Shown here in pieces: positions 1 to 7,331 of a DNA stretch of 22,161 nucleotides. Positions within the stretch are counted from its first letter, which is position 1; each line of letters begins with the position of its first letter. Made by a program: the position numbers and the translations under genes. Source of the DNA: a virus. The stretch lies in the IMG/VR virus record IMGVR_UViG_3300038701_000315, positions 1 to 22,161 of that record, one strand, 5' to 3'. The notes below the pieces were generated by a model, which was not told where the DNA came from, ran no database searches, and worked only from the letters and a program-made list of their open reading frames with translations.

Positions 1-1
1 A

Positions 2-244
2 TTTAAATTAACTGAATTGAAAAGCTCTGCAAGAAAAGCGGACATAGCCCTAGTTCGGCAAGTTGCAATGTATATTTGCCGCGAGCTTTTGCAAAAATCT
101 CTCCCAACAATTGGTTATTATTTTGGCGGTCGCGATCACACAACCGTTCTTCATGGGCATCGGAAAGTCAAAAATATGATTTTGTCGCGTCAACTTCTGA
201 TGAACGGCAAACCCTTTAACCTAGACCGGATAGGAGAAATCTAA
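2..244 (+). CDS. DnaA domain IV-like DNA-binding protein (5' end cut off)
   Basis: The reading frame is open from base 2 and runs off the left edge, so the true start is outside the window; a TTG at 17 is the first start-like codon inside. The visible 80 residues match the C-terminal DnaA domain (Bac_DnaA_C): an arginine-rich start, then RQVAMYICRELLQKSLPTIG and the DnaA signature GGRDHTTVLHGHRKV, which in DnaA contacts the DnaA box. The AAA+ domain cannot be judged because the gene is cut; in phages this domain usually stands alone. It likely binds DnaA-box-like DNA at a phage origin or promoter; this role is inferred. Its stop overlaps the next start (TAATG). Confidence 0.8.
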   Translation, partial: FKLTELKSSARKADIALVRQVAMYICRELLQKSLPTIGYYFGGRDHTTVLHGHRKVKNMILSRQLLMNGKPFNLDRIGEI

Positions 245-408
245 TGTTCATTCTTGTCATCTTAGTCAATGTATCAGCGTTTCAAGCACCAGCAGAAGGC
301 CAACGATTATTTGACACGATGGCAAAATGCGAAGCAACGCAAAAGCGTATAGCCGTGCTCTACAAGGAACACGTCAAGATTAAAATCAAATGCACACGGA
401 TTGCTTAG
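244..408 (+). CDS. Small probably exported protein of 54 residues
   Basis: This short ORF starts with ATG in the TAATG junction with the DnaA-like gene and has a strong Shine-Dalgarno (AGGAG at 232-236). Residues 1-18 are hydrophobic (MFILVILVNVSAFQAPA) and look like a signal peptide with a possible Ala-x-Ala-like cleavage region. The mature part would be about 37 residues, basic, with two cysteines (C29 and C50) that could form a disulfide in the periplasm. The function is unknown. Support comes from the RBS, the tight coupling and the fact that it fills the space before the next gene. Confidence 0.6.
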   Translation: MFILVILVNVSAFQAPAEGQRLFDTMAKCEATQKRIAVLYKEHVKIKIKCTRIA

Positions 409-418
409 AGGGTAACAC

Positions 419-1057
419 ATGCCAAAAAACAAAGACCGCTACGAAATACACTTAAACGGTGAGTTTCATTCTGCAAAGAAAACACGCAGATCCGCAAATA
501 TGGTCGCAGCTACGTTATCCGGCAATGTTGAGATAAAAGACACAGACCCACCAAAGGCAAAAGTCAAGGGTGAGGGATTTGTTATGGAGCAAGAGGTGGT
601 TGATCCTCATGAGACACAGAAGACCACCAAAGTTAAACGGGCTAAACATCAAGCACCTATTGAGCGTATGCACCAACGTGGGTTTATAACGCTTCAGCAG
701 TACCATGCAGCGCAGAAATACTATCATGCTCACATTGTATCATCTGGACAGACAAACCTAGCCATAGACTACGCAAAAGAACGTGTGGACACATTCGGCA
801 ATGGCGAGAGTATCCAAATATCAGAACTAAACGCCAAGCAGGATCTACAGGACGCAAACAAGCAGCTATCGAAAATCGAGGTGTATCGTTTGGAGGCTAT
901 TCTTGTTCAAGAGCAAACACTGCGTAGATATTGTCTTGCTACATTCCGAACAGATAACACCCGCCGGCAACAGAAAGAATCTGCATCTCTAAAGCAGTCT
1001 CTTACGACATTGGCGGTACTTTGGGGATATGAGAGCAGAGGAAGGAAAGTAGCATGA
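419..1057 (+). CDS. DUF6456-like protein
   Basis: This is a 212-residue protein with ATG start and Shine-Dalgarno GAGGG 7 bases upstream. Residues 1-75 are basic and low in complexity. From about residue 78 it resembles the DUF6456 pattern: APIERMHQRGFITLQQYHAA, then a helical segment ending in a YAKERVD-like stretch, a helical middle (residues 140-170) and a C-terminal LKQSLTTLAVLWGY that matches the conserved end of that family. The biochemical role of DUF6456 is not established. A DNA-binding or regulatory role is my inference from its place between a DnaA-like gene and the late promoter. The next gene overlaps it by ATGA. Confidence 0.6.
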   Translation: MPKNKDRYEIHLNGEFHSAKKTRRSANMVAATLSGNVEIKDTDPPKAKVKGEGFVMEQEVVDPHETQKTTKVKRAKHQAPIERMHQRGFITLQQYHAAQKYYHAHIVSSGQTNLAIDYAKERVDTFGNGESIQISELNAKQDLQDANKQLSKIEVYRLEAILVQEQTLRRYCLATFRTDNTRRQQKESASLKQSLTTLAVLWGYESRGRKVA

Positions 1058-1248
1058 TTGATGCGTTAATGTTGGCTTGGAATACATGGCGAAGCATTCG
1101 GCGAGCTGCATGTGAATTAACAGGTGGGCATAAGTTCAGAGAAACGGCTGGCATCAAAAAAGGCGACAAGTGGATTTCTTGCTACATTGAATGCAGTAGA
1201 TGTGGGCGTTTGGTTGATATTGATAAACCAAATGCATCGGATAAATAA
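1054..1248 (+). CDS. Small zinc-ribbon-like protein
   Basis: This 64-residue ORF starts in an ATGA overlap with the previous gene and has a very strong Shine-Dalgarno (AGGAAGGA). The N-terminus (residues 1-16) is an amphipathic or hydrophobic helix. Possible zinc ligands are C20, H26, C43, C47 and C50; the end reads CYIECSRCGRLVDI, similar to a zinc knuckle. Small phage proteins of this shape occur often, but I do not recognise a named family or function. Confidence 0.6.
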   Translation: MIDALMLAWNTWRSIRRAACELTGGHKFRETAGIKKGDKWISCYIECSRCGRLVDIDKPNASDK

Positions 1249-1259
1249 TAGGATCGGAC

Positions 1260-1499
1260 ATGGTTAGTATTCCAGAGAAAGTACGCAGGACAGCTCAAGA
1301 TGGTGATGGTTATTTTGCACAAAAAGATATTAGCTTGCTTAACCTTGCGGCTGACGAGATTGAACGAATGCACTTAGCCCTTAGCGAGATACTTGAATCG
1401 GATGATTTGAGTTACATAAAAACGCGGGCATTAGTGGCCTTGCCAGACAACGATGATGGGAATCATACAAATAGGGGGATAACCCCGACCGCCGCTTGA
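1260..1499 (+). CDS. Hypothetical protein, 79 residues
   Basis: The ATG start at 1260 has a Shine-Dalgarno (TAGGA at 1249-1253). The protein is acidic and helical (LLNLAADEIERMHLALSEIL), with a polar low-complexity tail after residue 60. I do not recognise a family. It is the last gene before the gene-free region, and its final codons overlap a TTGACA promoter element that begins at 1496. A G-rich/C-rich small hairpin near 1474-1486 lies in its end but has no T-tract. Confidence 0.5.
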   Translation: MVSIPEKVRRTAQDGDGYFAQKDISLLNLAADEIERMHLALSEILESDDLSYIKTRALVALPDNDDGNHTNRGITPTAA

Positions 1500-1523
1500 C
1501 ATCTGCAAACCATAAGGTAGCAT
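1496..1523 (+). promoter_or_regulatory. Candidate sigma70-type promoter of the late region
   Basis: A perfect TTGACA (-35) at 1496-1501 is followed after 16 bases by TAGCAT (-10, four of six consensus bases) at 1518-1523. Transcription would start near 1530, giving a leader of about 330 nt before the gene at 1861. It sits at the boundary between the small early genes and the late genes. The -10 region lies inside one arm of an inverted repeat (1511-1518 with 1576-1583), so a regulator could bind there. This is inferred from sequence only. Confidence 0.5.
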
Positions 1524-1583
1524 GTGATTTAACATGGCGATTTGCGTTTAACGGCGGGTCACCTTTTTGATTCAGACCTTATG
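1511..1583. repeat. Inverted repeat CATAAGGT ... ACCTTATG
   Basis: The 8-base arms at 1511-1518 and 1576-1583 are perfect reverse complements and extend after one mismatch with CAAA (1506-1509) against TTTG (1585-1588). The left arm touches the -10 element. Between the arms lie a small palindrome (1521-1525 with 1532-1536) and two similar elements TTTAAC-GGCG at 1528 and 1547, 19 bases apart. It may be a split operator or, in read-through RNA, a long hairpin. Confidence 0.45.
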
Positions 1584-1860
1584 TTTTGTGAGATATAGGC
1601 TCCAAAGGGTAAGGGGAGAAAGCTAAGGTTTTCTCATAAATACGCATGATACTAGAACGGTATCGTTAATATGGCTAACGTCCCTGCAATTTGTATACGT
1701 TAGCCCTCCTCATTTCATACCGTGCACTCCTTACCTCAAGGCCATAACCCAAGGGTCTAGCTTGAGTATGCTCACGCCTAAGAAGCACACTGGCGCGGAC
1801 CGAATGTTGTGCAAAGCACTCGGGTTATAGGAACAGTGTAAGCAGCTAAGAGGGTGATTC
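1530..1860 (+). ncRNA. Candidate structured RNA or long structured 5' leader
   Basis: No ORF longer than about 20 codons is found, but helices are unusually dense. Seen helices: 1608-1616 with 1727-1735 (GGTAAGG/CCTTACC core); inside it the hairpin 1616-1623/1628-1635 (GAGAAAGC-TAAG-GTTTTCTC, which competes for base 1616); 1657-1663 with 1717-1723 (ACGGTAT/ATACCGT); nested in that, 1673-1681 with 1697-1705 (GGCTAACGT/ACGTTAGCC, nine perfect pairs, 15-nt loop). A second domain is closed by 1742-1750 with 1822-1831 (CCATAACCC/GGGTTATAGG, one bulge). It does not match tmRNA, SRP, RNase P, 6S or tRNA as I know them. It could be a free ncRNA or a cis-acting leader for control or antitermination of the late operon. 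Confidence 0.45.
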
Positions 1861-2124
1861 ATGTCTGAGCTAAAAGATCAATTACGAACTGCAAAAGAAA
1901 TAATTGATAAACATTTCCCCGAAGACGATGCACCTCAAGGGCTTTTGTTAGATGTTGTTAGGTCAATTAGAGAAAGCGAAACTAAAGGTTATAACGAGGG
2001 CGTAGAATCGTATTGTGAAGAAATCGTGGAAGATCTTCTTAGATACGGTCCTCATGCTCCTGTGGGCATTCTACCAAATTTTCGAGGCATTTTCACCAAT
2101 GACAACATTGCTATCAATGACTAA
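1861..2124 (+). CDS. Hypothetical protein, 87 residues
   Basis: This is the first gene after the structured leader. ATG at 1861 has a Shine-Dalgarno (GAGGG) about 6 bases upstream. The N-terminal half is helical and charged (residues 1-60); the rest has no recognisable motif. No family recognised. Its last codons overlap the start of a smaller ORF in another frame. Confidence 0.55.
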   Translation: MSELKDQLRTAKEIIDKHFPEDDAPQGLLLDVVRSIRESETKGYNEGVESYCEEIVEDLLRYGPHAPVGILPNFRGIFTNDNIAIND

Positions 2125-2218
2125 AGAAAATGCCCCAGGCTTTAAACCAGTATCAGCACAAGACCTTATTGAAGAGGCAAGAAAAGCACGAGAGCTAGAT
2201 GAACGACAAGAAGCTTGA
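2099..2218 (+). CDS. Very small hypothetical protein (39 or 33 residues)
   Basis: An ORF overlaps the end of the previous gene. Candidate starts are ATG 2099 (weak AGG about 11 bases upstream) and ATG 2117 (overlapping the previous stop region). The common part is ENAPGFKPVSAQDLIEEARK followed by a charged helix. The frame is open further upstream to an ATG at 2015, but that part is the shadow of the neighbouring gene. Evidence is limited to coupling and plausible composition, so it may not be real. Confidence 0.35.
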   Translation: MTTLLSMTKENAPGFKPVSAQDLIEEARKARELDERQEA

Positions 2219-2381
2219 AGGCATCAAAGGGATAACCAACGAAACAATCCATGAAGTGCTGATAGCTCGCAATAACCTAATGCTTGAAGCTGTCATTGCC
2301 GCTTACATGGATACAAGTACACCAGAAGAAACAGCGGCAATACTCGAAGAACACGCAAGGCAGTTAAGAGAATATGGCTGA
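2199..2381 (+). CDS. Hypothetical protein, 60 residues
   Basis: The ORF starts with ATG at 2199 inside the end of the preceding small ORF and ends 8 bases inside terS. It is a helical, acidic protein (TNETIHEVLIARNNLMLEAV and EETAAILEEHARQLREYG). No family recognised. Small helical proteins just before terS are common in phage genomes; nothing shows its role. Confidence 0.5.
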   Translation: MNDKKLEGIKGITNETIHEVLIARNNLMLEAVIAAYMDTSTPEETAAILEEHARQLREYG

Positions 2382-2805
2382 TAAGCTAACACCAAAGCAA
2401 GAGGCATTTGCTCAAAAGTACGTTGAGTGCAGCAACGCTTCGGAAGCTTATAGATTTGCTTATAATGTAGGTGAAGGGGCAAAGCCTGAAACTATTTGGA
2501 AAGAGGCTTATTCGTTGCTTGGAAACCCCAAGGTTGCCCCTATGGTCGAAAAGCTGCAACAAGAACACCGTGAAAGGCATTCAGTAACCGTTGATAGCCT
2601 TACTCAAGAGCTAGAAGAAGCAAGACTAGTAGCAACAGCCGAAAAGCAAGGCGCAGCTATGACAAGCGCAACAATGGGCAAAGCTAAACTTCATGGTCTT
2701 CTCGTTGATAAGAACGAACACACCGGCAAAGACGGTGGCCCAATCGAAACAACAGGTATAGCGATTTACCAGCTACCAGATAATGGCAGATCATCAACCG
2801 ATTAG
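2374..2805 (+). CDS. terS: Terminase small subunit
   Basis: This 143-residue protein begins with the typical Terminase_2 pattern LTPKQEAFAQKYVECSNASEAY, a helix-turn-helix DNA-binding region in residues 5-60, followed by a helical oligomerisation region (about 65-115, SLTQELEEARLVATAEKQ). The length fits the family. The protein would recognise the packaging site of the phage DNA and load the large subunit. The C-terminal tail overlaps the terL start by 23 bases. The packaging (cos or pac) site itself was not identified. Confidence 0.85.
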   Translation: MADKLTPKQEAFAQKYVECSNASEAYRFAYNVGEGAKPETIWKEAYSLLGNPKVAPMVEKLQQEHRERHSVTVDSLTQELEEARLVATAEKQGAAMTSATMGKAKLHGLLVDKNEHTGKDGGPIETTGIAIYQLPDNGRSSTD

Positions 2806-4174
2806 TCCGCAGGAAGGTCCACAAGAGACTTTTCTAGCAAGTGCCGCTGATATAGCAATTTACGGCGGTGCAGCGGGTGGCGGGAAGTCTTGGGCAATCT
2901 TGCTAGAGGCTTTACGCAATACGGGGAACAAGGAATTTGGCGCTACAATATTTCGGCGCAATTCAGTCCAAATTAGAAACGAGGGCGGTTTATGGGATGA
3001 AAGCGAAAAGCTTTACCCTGCCGTTGGCGCAAGTCCTAAGTCGCATGTTTTAGAGTGGTCGTTTCCATCTGGCTCAAAGATTAGTTTTGCTCATCTAGAG
3101 CACGACAAAACAGTATTGAACTATCAAGGGTCACAAATACCTTTGATTTGCTTTGACGAGCTAACACATTTTAGTGCCAAGCAGTTTTGGTACATGCTTT
3201 CACGTAATCGCTCGATGTGTGGTGTTAAGCCATATGTGAGGGCAACTTGTAACCCTGATGCTGATAGCTGGGTTGCTAAATTTATCGAATGGTGGATTGA
3301 CCAAGACACAGGCTTAGCCATTCCAGAGCGTTCCGGCGTTATTCGTTGGTTTGTCCGTTCAGGTGAAACGATTGTATGGGCTGATAACCCTGAAGAATTA
3401 GAACAATACAAAATGAAGGATGAGAACGGCAAAGACGTTCCTATTCCTCCTAAGTCGGTAACGTTTGTTAGTTCAAAGCTAACCGATAATAAAGCGCTTA
3501 TGGCTGCTGATCCTAGCTACATGGCTAACTTGATGGCCTTGAGTGTGGTTGATCGCGAAAGATTGTTAGGCGGCAACTGGAAGATTAGACCTTCGTCGGG
3601 CTTATATTTCAAGCGAGATTGGGTCGAAGTTGTTGATGTTGTTCCAGCAGGCTTACAGGTCGTAAGAGGTTGGGATTTAGCGGCAACGCCTGAAGATGGC
3701 AACAACGATCCAGATTGGACTTGCGGCACAAAGATGGGTGTTGATCAATCTGGCACATATTACGTTTTAGACCACAAATATGAGAGATTTAGTCCTAGCG
3801 GTGTTGAGCGCCTTGTCAAGAACACAGCAACGCAAGACGGGCGCGGGACAATGATTAGTTTGCCTCAAGATCCTGGGCAGGCTGGCAAGTCTCAGAAGTC
3901 AACATATTTAAAATTGTTAGCTGGTTACAATATTCGATCAAACACAGTCACGGGCGATAAAGTCACTCGTTTTTCTGGTTTTTCAGCGCAGGCAGAAGGC
4001 GGCAACGTCAAAGTATTGCGCGGTTCTTGGAATGATAGATGGTTCATAGAGCTTGAAAACTTTCCACCAGAGGAAGGCCATGACGATGATGCGGATTCAA
4101 CAGCACAGGCTTTTAATGAATTGGCTAAACCTAAACCAAGCACAAAAACAAAAACCGTAGCAGGGGCTTATTAA
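2783..4174 (+). CDS. terL: Terminase large subunit
   Basis: This 463-residue protein is the packaging motor ATPase and nuclease. The N-terminal ATPase has Walker A YGGAAGGGKS (K35), Walker B LICFDELTHF (D125, E126) and a TCNP-type coupling segment (about 155-158). The C-terminal RNase H-like nuclease has acidic residues at RGWDLAAT (D298), LPQDPG (D363) and HDDDADS (434-438). Length and order match full-length terminases. The start lies within terS; the Shine-Dalgarno is weak, which suggests coupling. Its stop overlaps the portal start. Confidence 0.95.
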   Translation: MADHQPISPQEGPQETFLASAADIAIYGGAAGGGKSWAILLEALRNTGNKEFGATIFRRNSVQIRNEGGLWDESEKLYPAVGASPKSHVLEWSFPSGSKISFAHLEHDKTVLNYQGSQIPLICFDELTHFSAKQFWYMLSRNRSMCGVKPYVRATCNPDADSWVAKFIEWWIDQDTGLAIPERSGVIRWFVRSGETIVWADNPEELEQYKMKDENGKDVPIPPKSVTFVSSKLTDNKALMAADPSYMANLMALSVVDRERLLGGNWKIRPSSGLYFKRDWVEVVDVVPAGLQVVRGWDLAATPEDGNNDPDWTCGTKMGVDQSGTYYVLDHKYERFSPSGVERLVKNTATQDGRGTMISLPQDPGQAGKSQKSTYLKLLAGYNIRSNTVTGDKVTRFSGFSAQAEGGNVKVLRGSWNDRWFIELENFPPEEGHDDDADSTAQAFNELAKPKPSTKTKTVAGAY

Positions 4175-5538
4175 TGACAGTTGAAACAAAGCACCCCGCT
4201 TTTAATACGTCGAGGGTGAGTGAATACAAGCTTATGGCTGCATCAGCTGAAGGTGAGAGCGCTATTAAGCTAGCTGCTGAGACTTACCTTCCCAAGCCTA
4301 GCGGGTTTAGAACTGACAACAATAACGCAATGTACGCGGCTTATAAGAACCGTGCTCAATTCCCCGATATTGTATCGCCTACTGTTTCGGCAATGGTTGG
4401 CATTATTCATGGCAAAGAGATTGCTATCGAAAAGCCTGATAGCATGGCTTACGTTGATGAAAAGGCCACATTAGAGGGGCTAAGCCTTGAAGCATTCCAT
4501 AGGCGCATTACATCAGCATTACTTAAAAAAGGTCGTTACGGTGTTCTTGTAGATGCACCTGAAAGCGGTGGCGATCCGTATATGTGCGGTTATGACGGTG
4601 ATCGGATTATCAATTGGGAGAGCGATGGCTCGTTTTACGTCATCGATGATAGCGGTTCTGTTCGCACCGGTTATGATTGGACGGATGAAAACAAGCATAT
4701 TGTTCTTGAGATGCTTGAAGGATCATACACCCAGAAAGAAGTTAAAGACGCTGGTGAGCTGGAAATAACGCCAGGTATGAGGGGCGGCGGTGCTCTTGAA
4801 AGAATACCTTTCGTCGTTGCTAATGCTCGCGACATCTCAACAGATATGTTGCCTCCTCCATTAATCGGTGTTGCTCGTGCTGCATTGGCTATTTATCAGT
4901 TATCAGCAGATTACAGACATCAATTATTTATGTCAGGTCAAGAAACGCTTGTAATCATCAATGGTGACGCTCCTACCGCGATTGGTGCGGGTGTTGTTCA
5001 TGAGTTGCGCGGGTCTGAAGGTATGGAGCCGGATGCTAAGTATGTAGGCCCTGATTGCGCAGGTATTGAAGCCCACGAACGTGCAATGGAAAGCAATAAA
5101 CAGGCTGCTATTCTTGCCGGTGCAAAGCTTCTTGAGCAAGACGATAAAGGCGTAAACGAAAGCGGTAAGGCTCGTAAGCTTAGATTTGCATCTGAGACAG
5201 CTACGCTATCGGATATTGCTAAGGTATCATGTGAGGTTCTTGAAAAGTCATTGCGTAACGTAGCGATGATGCAAGGGCTATCAGAAGCAGAACAAGAGAA
5301 AATCACGGTAACACCACCAAAAGACTTGATGGACACAACGATCACACCGCAAGACGCAAAAGCGCTTGTGGAAGCGTGGCAAGCTGGTGGGTTTAGCTAC
5401 CGAACACTTCACGAGAACCTAATCAGGGGAGGCATTGCCAATCCAGAGCGGGAACTTGAAGACGAATTGCTAGAGATGGACGACGATCCAGAGGCAATAC
5501 GACAAGCACAGCTAGAGGCTATTACTCCTGCTAAATAA
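4174..5538 (+). CDS. Portal protein (DUF4055 family)
   Basis: This 454-residue protein follows terL directly with an overlapping start. The pattern YKNRAQFPDIVSPTVSAMVG, then a KKGRYGVLVDAPESGGDPY segment and a DRIINWE segment (about residues 110-150), is typical of DUF4055 portal proteins. The portal forms the dodecameric ring at one capsid vertex through which terminase pumps DNA and to which the neck attaches. The C-terminus is acidic. Function is assigned from family resemblance and position. Confidence 0.85.
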   Translation: MTVETKHPAFNTSRVSEYKLMAASAEGESAIKLAAETYLPKPSGFRTDNNNAMYAAYKNRAQFPDIVSPTVSAMVGIIHGKEIAIEKPDSMAYVDEKATLEGLSLEAFHRRITSALLKKGRYGVLVDAPESGGDPYMCGYDGDRIINWESDGSFYVIDDSGSVRTGYDWTDENKHIVLEMLEGSYTQKEVKDAGELEITPGMRGGGALERIPFVVANARDISTDMLPPPLIGVARAALAIYQLSADYRHQLFMSGQETLVIINGDAPTAIGAGVVHELRGSEGMEPDAKYVGPDCAGIEAHERAMESNKQAAILAGAKLLEQDDKGVNESGKARKLRFASETATLSDIAKVSCEVLEKSLRNVAMMQGLSEAEQEKITVTPPKDLMDTTITPQDAKALVEAWQAGGFSYRTLHENLIRGGIANPERELEDELLEMDDDPEAIRQAQLEAITPAK

Positions 5539-5578
5539 GACTGTCGATGACAGAAATCAAACATAAGGATAATGAGCG

Positions 5579-6304
5579 ATGCTCAAGACCGTACTTGAAA
5601 CCATGGATGGCATCGATGATGCGTTCAAATCACTATACACTGAAACAGATGGCAAGTTCGTACTTCAGATTGAAGGCGTTGACCATCATCCAGACGTTGC
5701 AAACCTCAAAAGCGCTTACGAGCGTGTAAAGCAAGACAAAGCTGCTGTTATGGCTGAGCGTGATACGTTCAAAGCCAAGGCTGAAACAATGCCAGAAGAT
5801 TTCGATCTTTCCGCATGGGAAAAAGCTAAATCAGGCAAAGCAGACGAGGCGGCATTGATTAAAATGCGCGCTGAATTAGAGGCTGACCGCGATAGCTGGA
5901 AAAACAAAGCCGGTGAAGCTGAAGGAAAACTTAGCCGTTTTGCGGTTGAGCGTGACTTAGGCGATGCACTGTTGGCGGCTGGCATTACAGACCCTGGTTT
6001 ATCTCAAGGTGCAAGAGCAATCTTAGCATCTCAGGTAAAAACAGGTGATGACGGTAAAGCAATTGTTGAGAGTGATATGGGGCCTTTAGGCGTTGGCGAT
6101 TATGTCAAACGTTGGGCTGCAGGTGATGGCAAGGCTTTTGTAACCCCTCCAAGTGGTGGTGGTCGCAAAGGTGGTGACGGTTCTGGTCAAACAAGTGACA
6201 ATCCTTGGAAAACAGAAACCCGCAACCTGACAAAGCAAGCGGAAATCATGAAATCAAATCCAGAAGAAGCCGCCCGATTAAAGGCCGCTGCTGGTATTAC
6301 ATAG
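5579..6304 (+). CDS. Capsid scaffolding protein
   Basis: This 241-residue protein lies between portal and capsid genes. Residues 40-125 form a charged coiled coil (LKSAYERVKQDKAAVMAERD and onward), followed by a globular part and a Gly/Ser-rich linker (about 190-210), then a helical C-terminal end (residues 215-241) that may bind the coat protein. This is the usual build of a phage internal scaffold. ATG 5579 has Shine-Dalgarno AAGGA; an ATG at 5572 in another frame stops quickly. No maturation protease domain is visible. Confidence 0.75.
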   Translation: MLKTVLETMDGIDDAFKSLYTETDGKFVLQIEGVDHHPDVANLKSAYERVKQDKAAVMAERDTFKAKAETMPEDFDLSAWEKAKSGKADEAALIKMRAELEADRDSWKNKAGEAEGKLSRFAVERDLGDALLAAGITDPGLSQGARAILASQVKTGDDGKAIVESDMGPLGVGDYVKRWAAGDGKAFVTPPSGGGRKGGDGSGQTSDNPWKTETRNLTKQAEIMKSNPEEAARLKAAAGIT

Positions 6305-6316
6305 GAACCATAAAAA

Positions 6317-7321
6317 ATGGCTGTTACAAAAATCGCGGACGTAATCGTCCCTGAAGTATTTAACCCTTATGTCACTGAGCGAACATCTGATCTTGCTCGT
6401 TTTTATCTAGGTGGCATTGTTTCTACAAACCCTGAACTTGATCGCTTGGCAACTGCTGGCGGTAAGCTCATCAATATGCCTTTTTGGTCTGATCTTTCAG
6501 GCGATGATGAGGTGTTGTCTGATAGTTCAGCGCTAACTCCTGCTAAAATCACAGCTTCACAAGACGTTGCTGCGTTGCTTATGCGTGGTAAAGCATGGTC
6601 GGTAAACGATTTGGCTGTTGCTCTATCTGGTGACGATCCAATGGGCGCTGTTGGTGATCTTGTTGCTGCATATTGGGCGCGTAAGCGTTCTGCTGTTGCA
6701 TTGGCTGCTTTAAAGGGTGCTATTGCTGACAACGTTGCAAACGATAGCGGTGATATGGTTGCAAATGTTGCCGGCGCAACAAACGATGATGTTGCCGCAA
6801 CGACAAAGTTCTCAGGCGATGTATTCATTGATGGTCAAGCCACATTTGGCGATGCTATCGGCGGCTTGTCTGGCGTTGCATTCCACCCAACAGTTTATCA
6901 CAATCTTAAAAAGCTCGATAACATCAGCTTCGAAAAAGAAAGCCAAGGCGATCTTGAAGTTGAAACATATCGCGGCCTTCGTGTGATTGTTGACCGCAAT
7001 ATGCCGTTTACGGCTGCTGCTGGTACTGGTGGTACGGATGCGGCTGCATCTTACACAACTTACCTATTCGGCCAAGGCGCTCTTGGTATGGGTAACGGTG
7101 GCGCGCCTGTCCCAACAGAAACAGATCGCGATAGCCTTGCTGGTGAAGACATCCTGGTGACACGTGATCACTTCATCATGCACCCACGCGGCATCAAGTT
7201 TACAAGCTCAAGTGTTGCGGGTGCTTCTCCAACAAATGCAGAGCTTGGCGCTGCTGCAAACTGGGATCGTGTGTATGAGCGTGAAAACGTTCGTGTCGCA
7301 TCGATCGTAACCAACGGTTAA
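6317..7321 (+). CDS. Major capsid protein (Gp13-like, HK97 fold)
   Basis: This 334-residue protein begins with the typical MAVTKIADVIVPEVFNPYV, followed by GGKLINMPFWSDLSGDDEVL and LLMRGKAWSVNDLAVALSGD, a pattern I recognise from Gp13-like phage capsid proteins. It would form the icosahedral shell. A good Shine-Dalgarno (AGGA) precedes ATG 6317. The gene is followed directly by a strong intrinsic terminator, as expected for a gene that must be made in excess. Confidence 0.9.
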   Translation: MAVTKIADVIVPEVFNPYVTERTSDLARFYLGGIVSTNPELDRLATAGGKLINMPFWSDLSGDDEVLSDSSALTPAKITASQDVAALLMRGKAWSVNDLAVALSGDDPMGAVGDLVAAYWARKRSAVALAALKGAIADNVANDSGDMVANVAGATNDDVAATTKFSGDVFIDGQATFGDAIGGLSGVAFHPTVYHNLKKLDNISFEKESQGDLEVETYRGLRVIVDRNMPFTAAAGTGGTDAAASYTTYLFGQGALGMGNGGAPVPTETDRDSLAGEDILVTRDHFIMHPRGIKFTSSSVAGASPTNAELGAAANWDRVYERENVRVASIVTNG

Positions 7322-7331
7322 TCGAAGCTTT

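Noticed and set aside
1472-1490. G-run/C-run hairpin as a terminator
   Set aside because: Short stem, inside a coding end, and no following T-tract.
1768-1830. 20-codon ORF in the structured region (MLTPKKHTGADRMLCKALGL), possible leader peptide
   Set aside because: Weak Shine-Dalgarno, rare chance length, and the bases are better explained by helix 1742-1750/1822-1831. No repeated regulatory codons.
1500-1860. tmRNA, SRP RNA or group I intron
   Set aside because: No tRNA-like ends, no T-arm sequence, no SRP GGAAGCAGCC core (only a partial AAGCAGC), and no interrupted gene around it.
2015-2098. Longer start for the small ORF ending at 2218
   Set aside because: The added residues are the shifted-frame shadow of the gene at 1861-2124; the internal ATGs at 2099 or 2117 are more plausible.
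4998-5345. 115-residue reverse ORF inside the portal gene
   Set aside because: Shadow of the portal coding sequence; no gap or binding site supports it.
5547-5729. 60-residue forward ORF between portal and scaffold
   Set aside because: It overlaps the scaffold gene in another frame, and its sequence has no coding-like character.
6403-6828. 141-residue reverse ORF inside the capsid gene
   Set aside because: It is fully inside a well-supported capsid gene; its Ser/Ala-rich composition is the mirror of that coding strand.
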